A DNA stretch of 64,000 bases, taken from positions 434,001 to 498,000 of the forward strand of contig NZ_JAJUXG010000001.1 in NCBI RefSeq assembly GCF_021390535.1, read 5' to 3'. Origin of the DNA: Dyadobacter sp. CY312 (lineage in GTDB: Bacteria > Bacteroidota > Bacteroidia > Cytophagales > Spirosomataceae). Numbering within the stretch: position 1 is the first letter of the stretch; every line of letters begins with the position of its first letter. The position numbers and the translations under genes are program-made. The notes beneath the pieces were generated by a model, which did no database searches, was not told the DNA's origin, and saw only the letters and a program-made list of their open reading frames with translations. This document shows positions 18,735 to 26,223 of the stretch, piece by piece.

Positions 18735-18807
18735 GATTCCGTAGCTCAGCTGGTAGAGCAATACACTTTTAATGTATGGGTCCTGGGTTCGAATCCCAGC
18801 GGGATCA
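18735..18807 (+). tRNA. tRNA-Lys (anticodon TTT)
   Basis: A 73-nt cloverleaf. The acceptor arms GATTCCG and CGGGATC pair with one G-T. D-arm 'AGCTCAGCTGGTAGAGC', anticodon stem ATACA/TGTAT with loop CTTTTAA, and T-arm 'CTGGGTTCGAATCCCAG' are all present. The discriminator is A; the CCA end is not encoded. The 3' end is next to a truncated site-specific recombinase gene, so it is a likely integration site. Confidence 0.95.
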
Positions 18808-18811
18808 CCTC

Positions 18812-18853
18812 ATGGGACAAATCTATTTCCAAAATATTTGTCCCATTTTTTTT
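18812..18853. terminator. Terminator between tRNA-Lys and recombinase fragment
   Basis: ATGGGACAAAT (18812-18822) pairs with ATTTGTCCCAT (18836-18846), followed by a T-run on the plus strand. The last codons of the recombinase fragment lie inside it. Confidence 0.75.
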
Positions 18854-19665
18854 GAAGATAAATCGCTGGTTTTCTGGTAGATCAGACGAACGACTTCATT
18901 AATTCTGAGAGTTCGATACCGCATTCCGTCAAAAACGAGATTTTCTGGAAATATCGAACTCACTATCTCCCTCTTTTCTGAAACTGAACCGTTCTCATAT
19001 AACTTAGCTAAGCCTGAAAGCTTTTTAAGTCCTGTCTCCAATAGATTGCCCATTTCACTGTATTTGCCGGAAAGATTACCCAGCTGCTTTTCCAACTCTG
19101 CTTCTCTTTTGTTTGATTCTTGCTTCAATCTTTTGAAATCTTTATCATCAAGTTGACCATCAACCCTCATGATTCTGGCATTTTGCATTCGTTTGCTAAT
19201 GTTTTCCCGTTCAGAAATAATCTGACGCCGTTCCCTGTCCTGCCCTTTGGTCGTTTCCTTGAAGTCAGAAATAATAGCACTCGTGTATATTTCCAGTGCA
19301 GCCAGCTTGGGAATGAAAGTCTTGAGGACATCCACAAAAATATCATTGGCCAAGCCAGCCTTAAAGCGCAGGCCGCATTTTGACGTACAGTGATAATAGT
19401 AATGATAGGCAGTCTTTCCCTTAGAGGCACTTCCTGTAAGCATCCGACTGTTGCACCTAGGGCACATTAGAAAGCCTCTTAGCGGAAGATTATCCGGGGC
19501 AACAACCTTTGGCCTACTTTCAATATTTCTTCTTCTGCCGTCCAGTGTAGCTTGCACCTGGTCAAATTGTCCTTCGGATATTAACGGCTCATGTTGCCCA
19601 TTTGCTAGATATCCTGTTTCGTCTTTGTACGGCGTAATAAATATTTTACCGCAGTAGACAGGATT
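18823..19665 (-). pseudogene. Large serine recombinase, 5'-truncated
   Basis: About 280 residues remain of a large serine integrase/resolvase. It begins at 'SNPVYCGKIFI' (start of the recombinase domain), then carries a zinc ribbon ('LMCPRCNSRML' ... 'HYHCTSKCGLRF') and a long coiled-coil region (~150-225). The N-terminal catalytic resolvase domain with the nucleophile serine is absent: at 19665 the gene runs exactly into the terminal repeat of a small inverted-repeat element. A GTG at 19689 inside that element could start translation, but the product cannot be an active recombinase. It lies 15 bp from tRNA-Lys and is the remnant of an integrated element. Confidence 0.9.
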
Positions 19666-19837
19666 GGAGAATACGGAGCCGTTGACCACCTTAACTCGGG
19701 AAATAAGATCATGTCATTTCGGATTAAATTGATCAGTATAAATGACTGACTGATAGTTGCGTAACTCATGAAATAGAAGAATGGGTTGGTGGTCAATCTG
19801 CCACGGAATCTAGTGGTCAAGTCATCCGAATTCTCCA
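19665..19837 (+). mobile_element. Small inverted-repeat element (MITE-like), copy A
   Basis: 173 bp bounded by TGGAGAATACGG (19665) and CCGAATTCTCCA (ending 19837). Inside are repeated GTTGACCAC and GGTCA sub-motifs near both ends, and the right half shares 'TGGTCAATCTGCCACGGAAT' with the copy at 26914. It encodes no transposase. It separates the truncated recombinase gene from the truncated TetR gene; no target-site duplication is seen. Confidence 0.7.
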
Positions 19838-20115
19838 AGCTGGATACGGTAGTTTATTAATTTCAAAAGTTTTTCCTTCGGATTTCCTTCGCCTTTTAAA
19901 TATTCATTCAGATTGTAAAAGAATTCAATCTCCTGCATTTCCAGATAATGATACAACAACTCGTTTTTAGACTTGTAATGTTTATATAATGAGCCAATGG
20001 CAATATCTGCTTCAGCAATGACTTGATTAATCCCTGTATTATTGAAACCCTGACAATAGAACAAGCGGGACGCCGTATCTAAAATTCTCTGCTGCACACT
20101 GATTTTTTTTTCCAT
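19822..20115 (-). pseudogene. TetR-family regulator, 3'-truncated
   Basis: 97 residues: a complete TetR DNA-binding domain ('QQRILDTASRLFYCQGFNNTGINQVIAEADIAIGSLYKHYKSKNELL') and the start of the ligand domain. Usual length is about 190. The last codons 'LGEFG' and the TGA stop come from the terminal repeat of the inverted-repeat element, so the gene is cut by it. Its operator (20136-20163) is intact, 20 bp upstream of the ATG. Confidence 0.85.
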
Positions 20116-20135
20116 ATGTTTTTAATCAAAGGTGC

Positions 20136-20163
20136 AAAAAATAGATAGATCTATCTATTTTTT
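20136..20163. promoter_or_regulatory. 28-bp perfect palindrome, likely TetR operator
   Basis: Perfect dyad with half-site AAAAAATAGATAGA (20136-20149) centred on GATC. It lies directly upstream of the truncated TetR gene, the usual place of an autoregulatory operator. The divergent target gene that one would expect on the plus strand is missing. Confidence 0.7.
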
Positions 20164-20987
20164 ATTGTTAAAGGGAATAAGAACCCACCCATCGAGTGAA
20201 AAAGTAGCATTAAAAAGGTAGTATGATTTGGATTAATTTATTGAAATTCAGTACATTAAATTTGTATAAAAGCCCCAATATGCTTGTCTAAATTATTTAG
20301 GAATTACAAGTGTAATTCTTAAAACTATTGAGTCATTAAACATTTCACAGGCGCTAGAAAAGTAGGGAAGAGAACTAAGACGACCGATTTAAGAGTTGTC
20401 GCATTGGGTCAAACGGCTGAATAGATGATACCCGACAATGAAAATCTGTTATGCCCAATTACACGGAAGCTTCAATGAAAATATTCTCGAGACTGGCTAA
20501 CCACTAAGTTTGTAGATCATTTACCATTATCCGATCCGTCGGCGGTGAAGATACCTCCTTCAACCCTGACCAATAATGCCTACGATGCCTGTAATGCACT
20601 CAGACGAGAGGCACTGGCCAACTTGTACATACAAGTTGACGAGACGACAACGGTAAGGGAAACAGATTTTGGGAGCTTCAAATACTGTGATCCATGTAAA
20701 ATTAATCACAAGTTATTATAGGGGGCAAAGCTGAACTATCCCAGCAACCAGTTTCAGAAGTAAAAGCAGTAAATACCGCCAGGGTAGGGTACGGAAAAAC
20801 CCAGACCAAAAGGGTCATTTACGATGTACCGTTTTGAAACCTTAGAAATACACGACATTGGCTGAGCTGAATGTTGTGCCAAGACTTTACAATGTTACTG
20901 CCGAAAGAGATAGATTCAAGAATACATAAACACCAGAGGCTTTTATACTGTGTTTTGTATCATTTTGTATGTCAGTATTTTTTACTA
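20164..20987. other. Decayed mobile-element region
   Basis: About 800 bases without an intact gene. It contains an IS66 transposase fragment (20497-20721); the parts around it have many stops and look like decayed element sequence. Confidence 0.65.
20497..20721 (+). pseudogene. IS66-family transposase remnant
   Basis: An open stretch of 74 codons with 'TKFVDHLPL' followed, about 17 residues on, by 'PPSTLTNNAYDACNALR' and then 'LYIQVDETTTV'. This order (KFVDHLP, then SSTL, then the YI-ADE catalytic strand) is characteristic of IS66 TnpC. About 400 residues of a full transposase are missing on both sides, and a stop follows. No flanking IS66 inverted repeats were found. Confidence 0.7.
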
Positions 20988-21455
20988 TTACGGATTTAAA
21001 CCCTTTGGGAATCTGTCTCCAACAAGATTCAGGGTAATATTGTATTCCAGCAATGCCTTCAATCCTGCAAGCACCAATGTAAAACCTTCGGTGGAATCTC
21101 TCACCATAGCCATTGCTTTTTCTATATCATCACCAATAATTGTATTTACTATGGACACAAGTGTAGCATCTGTGCTCAGTTCCGAAAACCTCCATTCTAC
21201 CGAAGTCAGGTCGCTAGGATTTCCCCATTCGATCAATATCCTTTTGAAGGGTTCAATCGCCTTTACAGTAATCGGGATTGTCATATTATACATCTCCCAG
21301 GTCCATTCCACGGGCTGGGCTACTTGAAGACGGCCCGTACTTTGTGTAAACCAGAATTTGGTTGTGATTTCCGGATTAATGAAAGCCTCAAAAACTTCGC
21401 TAACTGGTTTTCGGATCAGCATCTCTGCCTTTGCAAATTGATTTATCAAGGACAT
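20988..21455 (-). CDS. SRPBCC/AHSA1-type protein
   Basis: A 155-residue START-like beta-barrel protein of the AHSA1 (activator of Hsp90 ATPase homologue) group: 'AEMLIRKPVSEVFEAFINPEITTKFWF' at the start and the long C-terminal helix 'AMVRDSTEGFTLVLAGLKALLEYN'. Members bind small hydrophobic ligands; the ligand is unknown here. It is monocistronic and lies just outside the decayed element region. Confidence 0.88.
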   Translation of the reverse strand: MSLINQFAKAEMLIRKPVSEVFEAFINPEITTKFWFTQSTGRLQVAQPVEWTWEMYNMTIPITVKAIEPFKRILIEWGNPSDLTSVEWRFSELSTDATLVSIVNTIIGDDIEKAMAMVRDSTEGFTLVLAGLKALLEYNITLNLVGDRFPKGLNP

Positions 21456-21637
21456 AGTCTTTGTTTGAGGTTGCCTAATTTATAATCAACCAGCCTGGCC
21501 ACTTTCACTTTTTCTTATTTCGTTCAATGAGATAAAAAGCATCCAAAAATAGGTGGCTAATTTCCCTATATCTGTGAATTCTCCACCGAACACAGATTTA
21601 TAGAATCTGAATGCTTATCTGTTTGGATGCTTTTACT

Positions 21638-22144
21638 CTAAGATTGTGGCTGTGATTCTTCAAAAGTCGGACCATATAGCCCCGGAACTTTGTTTCCCGA
21701 AGCTCTCAGATGCGCGATCAATTCTCCTCGGTGATGATAAAGATGGTTGTTCAGGAACCCTCTTATAACTTGTGCTTTTGGCATTGGTCCAAAAAAAGTA
21801 TGGCCGTTTGCCCCCATAGACCACGGGTTCATGTAAGCCTCTTCATCGGAATTTTCAAGTATATGTTGGGCGGCTTTTACGTTGGCTTCAAATTTTTCGA
21901 CGATGTTAGATGCTCTGCTGATATCGCCTTTGTCGTAAACATAAGAACCCATATCAAAATAGTCCTTATTGTAAGTGCCATCATACCAGTTATACACTTC
22001 AGCGACATGCGATGCCAGTTGTGCAACTGACCAAAGATGCGGCTGCGGGCGGTAGTCCAATGCTGAATCAGGGATTGCCCGCAATAGTTTTCTGGTGTTC
22101 TCAGCTTCGTGCAAAAATTCGCCGAGTAGGGCTTGCTTCATCAT
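21638..22144 (-). CDS. DinB-family protein
   Basis: A 168-residue four-helix bundle of the DinB/YfiT superfamily. Metal-ligand histidines fit H46 ('ASHVAEVYNW') and H134/H138 ('NNHLYHHRGEL'). Members are putative thiol-dependent S-transferases (bacillithiol or similar) with a divalent metal. Function here is not known. It stands alone on the minus strand. Confidence 0.9.
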   Translation of the reverse strand: MMKQALLGEFLHEAENTRKLLRAIPDSALDYRPQPHLWSVAQLASHVAEVYNWYDGTYNKDYFDMGSYVYDKGDISRASNIVEKFEANVKAAQHILENSDEEAYMNPWSMGANGHTFFGPMPKAQVIRGFLNNHLYHHRGELIAHLRASGNKVPGLYGPTFEESQPQS

Positions 22145-22360
22145 TTTATTGATTTTTTAGAATGTGAATGAATGTAAAATTAAATTATAAAAAATATAGA
22201 TAGTATAGGATTTTAATGCGAAATAGTTAAACAATTCAGCGAGCCTAACCATATACTCACGTTTCAGTCAGATTTATCCATTTTTTTAAAATGGCTGGCA
22301 ATTTCAATAAAGTTAATGAACTCATGTTTGGGTTTATACTTCGAGTCTTTAAGTGTTCTA

Positions 22361-22458
22361 AAAAAAAGACCCGGAAGATCCAGGTCATTTTTCCACGTAA
22401 ACCCTCCACTACTTGTAGTGTAGGATTATTTGACGTAAAAATTAAATTTTGGTCACCC
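22361..22458 (+). repeat. 98-bp dispersed repeat, copy 2
   Basis: Gapless match to 3580-3677. It has a hairpin with GACC (22368-22371) pairing with GGTC (22382-22385), followed by a T-run, then GTAAACCCTCCACTACT at 22397-22413 and GGTCAC at 22451-22456. The stem pair that differs from copy 1 is compensated on the other arm. Confidence 0.65.
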
Positions 22459-22525
22459 GACTTTTATGCTGTTTGAAAACTCCTTCCATATTTTATCCAT
22501 AAAACAACTACCAGATCGCAGTGGC

Positions 22526-22684
22526 TGGAGAATTAGGAGCTATTGACCACTGCAATTCGGAAATTAAGGACACATCATTTAGGTCGGCATTGACCAGTTT
22601 AAAAAAGTGAGAAAGTCATTTAACTCATACAGTATCGATGATCAATCTACCTCGGAACCTGGTGGTCACATTATCCGAATTCCA
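22526..22684 (+). mobile_element. Small inverted-repeat element (MITE-like), copy B
   Basis: 159 bp from TGGAGAATTAGGAGC to TTATCCGAATTCCA. The left half aligns with the copy at 26914 (shared TGACCAC, GGAAATTA, CACATC, TTGACCAG in the same order). No transposase gene and no visible target-site duplication. Confidence 0.7.
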
Positions 22685-22743
22685 TCCGTTACTTTTGTTT
22701 TTCACAAAAGATGGTAGTAATGATTACTTCAATACCAAAAATT

Positions 22744-22863
22744 CACTGGCTCAATTCCCGGAATAACTTTGAAGAGCGATTCAAGTGGCTCAATTATGGC
22801 GCGCGGCGGACCGTCGGTGTCAAGGTCCTCGCTATTTTAAACTGACTCAAGTTATCCGGAATA
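22744..22863 (+). repeat. Degenerate subterminal repeats of an IS-like end
   Basis: ACTGGCTCAATTCCCGGAATAA (from 22745) recurs as AAGTGGCTCAATTATGG (from 22784) and ACTGACTCAAGTTATCCGGA (from 22841). Such multiple subterminal repeats are known from IS21-type ends. No transposase is adjacent, so this is a remnant; the family assignment is tentative. Confidence 0.4.
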
Positions 22864-22896
22864 GGTGGGCTCCCTTTGCTCCTGAATATCCACTTG

Positions 22897-23220
22897 TTAA
22901 TCAGGTACAATTTCAATGCACAGACCATTCAGTTCAGCAGTCAGCGGAACCTGACACGCAAGCCTGCTATTGGCTTTGGCATTAAATAATTCCGACAGCA
23001 ATGCTTTTTCCTCAGACGATTTCTCGTTTAATGCTTCTGTATGGCTGAGCAAATAACAATGGCAGGTTGCGCACATGCACATTCCTCCGCACACTGCCTC
23101 CATGGGCAATTCATATGCTTTGCAGATATCTTTCAGGGAAAGCCCCATATCGACAGGGCAATCCAGGGTGTGCAGATTTCCCTGTGGGTCTTTTACTTTG
23201 ATAACTATTTCTTGTTCCAT
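22897..23220 (-). CDS. 2Fe-2S ferredoxin, adrenodoxin type
   Basis: A 107-residue ferredoxin with cluster ligands C44, C50, C53 and C89, i.e. C-x5-C-x2-C ('CGGMCMCATCHC') plus 'RLACQVPL'. This is the adrenodoxin/Isc-type spacing. It carries single electrons, probably from the ferredoxin reductase encoded 11 nt upstream. It is the last gene of a five-gene run starting with superoxide dismutase and thus likely under the SufR-like regulator. The acceptor protein is unknown. Confidence 0.93.
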   Translation of the reverse strand: MEQEIVIKVKDPQGNLHTLDCPVDMGLSLKDICKAYELPMEAVCGGMCMCATCHCYLLSHTEALNEKSSEEKALLSELFNAKANSRLACQVPLTAELNGLCIEIVPD

Positions 23221-23231
23221 ATTACTTAATG

Positions 23232-24290
23232 CTATTCTATACTCGCAACAACTTGTTTTTCTGCTTCCTTGCGCGAGCCATCAAAACCATCCACACCGCT
23301 AACGGTAGTATATTTCAAGATAAATTTTCTATTGGGGTTCAAGCGCTGGTATATGCTTTGGCAAACGATTGAAGTTTCGTGAAAACCGCATAAAATCAAC
23401 TTCATCTTATAGGGATAGGTGTTAATGTCACCAACAGCATATATTCCCGGAATATTGGTACTGTAATCGCTGGCATTGTTTACTCGTATTGCATTCTTTT
23501 CAATTTCCAATCCCCAATTAGCAATGGCACCCAGCTTAGGCACCAAACCGAACAAGGGGATGAAATAGTCTGTTTCAAGTATTTCTGCTACTTCTTCTTT
23601 TGTGATGGTCAAGGCTGTTAGGTAACCTTCATCATTCCCTTGCAGTCCAATAACCTCAGCAGGGGTAACCAGGTTAATTTTCCCTTCGTGTTTTAGAGCT
23701 GTTACTTTCTCTACGGAATCCAGTGCACCTCGAAATTCACTCCTTCTGTGGATCAGGGTAAGTGATGAGGCAATTTCTGCCAGATGGATTGTCCAGTCGA
23801 GGGCGGAATCGCCACCTCCTGCTATCACCACGCGCTTCCCCCTGTAATCCTCGGGGCGCTTTACAAAGTAATTCACGCCTTTATCCTCGTAGGCAGCAAT
23901 ATTTTCCAAAGGAGGCTTTTTAGGCTCAAAACTCCCCAGACCACCTGCAATCACTACAGCTTTGGCACGGTGTACGGTTCCTTTATCAGTAATGACCTCA
24001 AACAGATTTTCTTCCAGTTTATTCAATTCGACTGCCTGTTCATTAAGCGTAAAGCCAGGCTGAAACTGCCTGATCTGTTCGTAAAGGTTCTCTATCAGCT
24101 CAGCTGCCTGAATGCTCGGAAAGCCAGGTATGTCAAAAATGGGCTTTTTAGGATAGAGCTCTGATAGCTGTCCACCAATCTGAGGCAATGCATCAATGAT
24201 ATGGCAACGCATCCGCAGCAAACCCGCCTCAAACACGGTGAACAGTCCTGTCGGTCCAGCACCTATTATCAATATATCAGTCTCTATCAT
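23232..24290 (-). CDS. Ferredoxin--NADP+ reductase, thioredoxin-reductase-like type
   Basis: A 352-residue FAD/NAD(P) oxidoreductase. FAD motif 'ILIIGAGPTGLF' at the N-terminus, 'PQIGGQLSELYPKKPIFDIPGFP' in the place typical of this FNR group, the NADP Rossmann motif 'VVIAGGGDSALDW' and the closing 'GIYAVGDINTYPYKMKLI' are present. The redox CxxC of thioredoxin reductase is absent, so it fits the TrxR-like FNR family of Bacillus YumC. Its neighbour is a 2Fe-2S ferredoxin, its likely partner. It overlaps the FMN-reductase gene by 4 nt. Confidence 0.92.
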   Translation of the reverse strand: MIETDILIIGAGPTGLFTVFEAGLLRMRCHIIDALPQIGGQLSELYPKKPIFDIPGFPSIQAAELIENLYEQIRQFQPGFTLNEQAVELNKLEENLFEVITDKGTVHRAKAVVIAGGLGSFEPKKPPLENIAAYEDKGVNYFVKRPEDYRGKRVVIAGGGDSALDWTIHLAEIASSLTLIHRRSEFRGALDSVEKVTALKHEGKINLVTPAEVIGLQGNDEGYLTALTITKEEVAEILETDYFIPLFGLVPKLGAIANWGLEIEKNAIRVNNASDYSTNIPGIYAVGDINTYPYKMKLILCGFHETSIVCQSIYQRLNPNRKFILKYTTVSGVDGFDGSRKEAEKQVVASIE

Positions 24291-24856
24291 ACCTGGTCAT
24301 TAATATTTGAACTTACTTTAATGGTCCTGGTCGCAGCAAGATGGACCAGCAGGTCCAATTTGTTTTTGTAAACCTGGGACAAATCTCCGGCCTGATCATA
24401 TAAAGCGCTCCTCGCTATTGGTACATTAAATGGAAGAGGCCATGCCCTAAGTGCTTTTGCTATTGCGTCCATGGTGTTGATGCCTTGCAAGGCATGCAGC
24501 CCATCTGCCCAGCACACAAGCCCCACTGTTTTGTCGGTCAGGTACGGACGGGCATTTTTAGCAGTAATTTCCAACCAGTCCAGACAGTTTTTCATCACGC
24601 CTGGAATGCTGCCGTGGTACAACGGCGCCAGCCAGAAATGTACGTCAGCTTCCAGGAACAGGTTTTTCATGACCTCCACACCCATCGGAATCCTGGTGTT
24701 GGTAATGTCATACAGGGGGATACCGGATTCGGCAAGGTTGAAAACCTGGTTTTCGACACCACAACCGCTTAGCTGTTCGGAAATATATGCCGAAAGCAAC
24801 CCCGAGGTAGAATGCGGCCTTCTTTCCAGAGCGCCGTTAAATATTATTGCTTTCAT
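24287..24856 (-). CDS. NAD(P)H-dependent FMN reductase-like flavoprotein
   Basis: A 189-residue flavodoxin-fold protein of the NADPH-dependent FMN reductase family (ChrR/ArsH/SsuE-like). 'FNGALERRPHSTSGLLSAYI' is the phosphate-binding loop region, and 'LAPLYHGSIPGVMKNCLDWL' matches the conserved 'P.Y..S.PG.LKN..DW' flavin-contact segment. It would reduce FMN, quinones or azo/metal substrates with NAD(P)H. Spacing to neighbours (5 nt and a 4-nt overlap) fixes it in the sod operon. Confidence 0.9.
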   Translation of the reverse strand: MKAIIFNGALERRPHSTSGLLSAYISEQLSGCGVENQVFNLAESGIPLYDITNTRIPMGVEVMKNLFLEADVHFWLAPLYHGSIPGVMKNCLDWLEITAKNARPYLTDKTVGLVCWADGLHALQGINTMDAIAKALRAWPLPFNVPIARSALYDQAGDLSQVYKNKLDLLVHLAATRTIKVSSNINDQV

Positions 24857-24861
24857 TGAAA

Positions 24862-25356
24862 TTAATTTTTAAAAATAACCTTAGGCATGCCCACCTCACC
24901 GTACATCAGCGCTTTTACCAATGGTTTCAGGCGGTTGGTGGCGATCATGTAGAGCGCAGCCGGCATATCCGGCCGCGCTCGTATTACTGTCTTCTTACCT
25001 TTGTATACGGATAGGTCCGCATTCATCAGATTGGCTTTCCACAGATCCAGTTCTAACGATGACGGGTACTTAAAATCAAAACACGCGGCATTGGAATGAA
25101 GTTTTTCGGCCAGTAGCATATATACCCAAGGCGGTACAATCGCATCCACCGAGCAAAAAACCGCCACTGCCTTTCCGTTGAAGCTAGTGAAATCGATCCC
25201 GGACACAGACTCCCGGAAGTGCTTTTCTTTCACGATGACACCCATAAAAAGATGATCTTTGATGTCGAATTCCGCTATTTCCATTGAGGGCTTGAAGTCT
25301 ATCAGATCCAGCGCTACGATGCCCGACGCCTCTACTTTATTGATAAAATTATCCAT
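24862..25356 (-). CDS. DUF2480 family protein
   Basis: A 164-residue protein matching DUF2480 throughout ('IVALDLIDFKP...', 'FCSVDAIVPPWVYMLLAEKL', 'VIRARPDMPAALYMIATNRLKPLVKALMYGE'). The family is nearly confined to Bacteroidota. From memory it often sits near suf iron-sulfur assembly genes; this has not been checked here. Function is unknown. It is second in the sod operon, which fits a link to Fe-S or oxidative stress. Confidence 0.85.
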   Translation of the reverse strand: MDNFINKVEASGIVALDLIDFKPSMEIAEFDIKDHLFMGVIVKEKHFRESVSGIDFTSFNGKAVAVFCSVDAIVPPWVYMLLAEKLHSNAACFDFKYPSSLELDLWKANLMNADLSVYKGKKTVIRARPDMPAALYMIATNRLKPLVKALMYGEVGMPKVIFKN

Positions 25357-25409
25357 ACCTTAAATAGCAGTTCGGATTTTCAACTTATTCCGATGCCGCC
25401 GTTGCTTGC

Positions 25410-26039
25410 TTATTTTATTTTTGAAATTGCTTCTTCGTAGTTTTTCTCCACGGCTGACCAGTCTAAGACCGACCAGAATGAATCCAGATAATCAGCACGT
25501 TTGTTTTGATATTTCAGATAATAGGCATGCTCCCAAACATCGACACCTAAAATCGGATAACCTTGGTTGGTAATATTGGAATCCATCAAGGGGTTATCCT
25601 GATTGGCTGTGGCCGAAATGCCTAGGCTTCCGTTATACTTGACAAATAGCCAAGCCCAGCCAGAGCCGAACTGTCCCAGACCTGCTTGTTTGATCTGCGC
25701 CTTCAACTCGTCAAGACTTCCGAAAATAGTATTGATTTTTTCCGCCAGTTCTCCTTTCGGCGCTGTTGGCTGATTGGCTGGGAAAAGAATTTTCCAAAAT
25801 AAGGAGTGGTTATAATGCCCGCCACCATTGTTTCTTACTGCGGGGCTGTACTTGCTGATACTCCGTAAAATTTCTTCCAGGGATTTATCCTCTGCTTCTG
25901 TGCCGGCAATGGCCTTGTTAAGGTTATCAACATAGGCCTGATGATGGCGCGAATGGTGGATCGTCATTGTTTCCCTATCAAAATGTGGTTCCAGGGCTTC
26001 ATAGGCATATGGAAGTGCCGGTAATTCAAAACTGCTCAT
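25410..26039 (-). CDS. Superoxide dismutase, Fe/Mn type
   Basis: A 209-residue cytosolic SOD. Metal ligands: H28 in 'MTIHHSRHH', H in 'HYNHSLFWK', and D and H of '[11 protein letters not shown]'. The length and 'GSGWAWLFV' core are typical. Metal choice (Fe, Mn or cambialistic) cannot be settled by eye. It is the first gene of the five-gene run. Its promoter has TTG-N17-TACCTTTG overlapped by a CAAC-N6-GTTG dyad, so it is probably repressed by the divergent SufR-like protein. Confidence 0.95.
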   Translation of the reverse strand: MSSFELPALPYAYEALEPHFDRETMTIHHSRHHQAYVDNLNKAIAGTEAEDKSLEEILRSISKYSPAVRNNGGGHYNHSLFWKILFPANQPTAPKGELAEKINTIFGSLDELKAQIKQAGLGQFGSGWAWLFVKYNGSLGISATANQDNPLMDSNITNQGYPILGVDVWEHAYYLKYQNKRADYLDSFWSVLDWSAVEKNYEEAISKIK

Positions 26040-26074
26040 AATTTCTGCGTTTTTAATAATGGTTTTTACTTTGG

Positions 26075-26102
26075 CAAAGGTAAAGGATTAATAATTAAAC
26101 AA
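26075..26102 (-). promoter_or_regulatory. Promoter of the sod operon
   Basis: On the minus strand TTG (26102-26100) and TACCTTTG (26082-26075) are separated by 17 nt, which fits the Bacteroidota consensus TTG-N17-23-TAnnTTTG. The predicted start of transcription is about 30 nt before the sod ATG. Confidence 0.65.
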
Positions 26103-26123
26103 CCAAATAGTTGTTTAATTATT
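26090..26123. promoter_or_regulatory. Likely SufR-type operator, CAAC-N6-GTTG core
   Basis: A perfect 14-bp inverted repeat AATAATTAAACAAC-N6-GTTGTTTAATTATT. Its core CAAC-CAAATA-GTTG has exactly the form described for the cyanobacterial SufR operator. It lies between sod and the sufR-like gene and covers the -33 TTG of the sod promoter, so binding should block RNA polymerase. Binding by the local protein is inferred. Confidence 0.7.
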
Positions 26124-26144
26124 CCAGATATCCATTTTATTGAG

Positions 26145-26152
26145 TAGCTTTG
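26145..26152 (+). promoter_or_regulatory. -7-like element of the SufR-like gene
   Basis: TAGCTTTG matches TAnnTTTG and lies 72 nt before the ATG of the regulator gene. No proper TTG at the expected distance is seen. Confidence 0.35.
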
Positions 26153-26223
26153 TTATAAGTAAAGGATAAACATTCCAGTTTAACCAATTTCTCAATTATA
26201 TATAACAACCATTTTTTTGTTAA

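Larger units (their letters stand above)
22145..22896. other. Accessory intergenic region with three repeat types
   Basis: About 750 bases without a gene. It contains the second copy of the 98-bp repeat (22361-22458), one MITE-like element (22526-22684) and a set of degenerate repeats typical of an insertion-sequence end (22744-22863). Confidence 0.65.

Noticed and set aside
20950..21327. Plus-strand frame of 125 codons
   Set aside because: Antisense of the AHSA1-type gene, which has clear family motifs.
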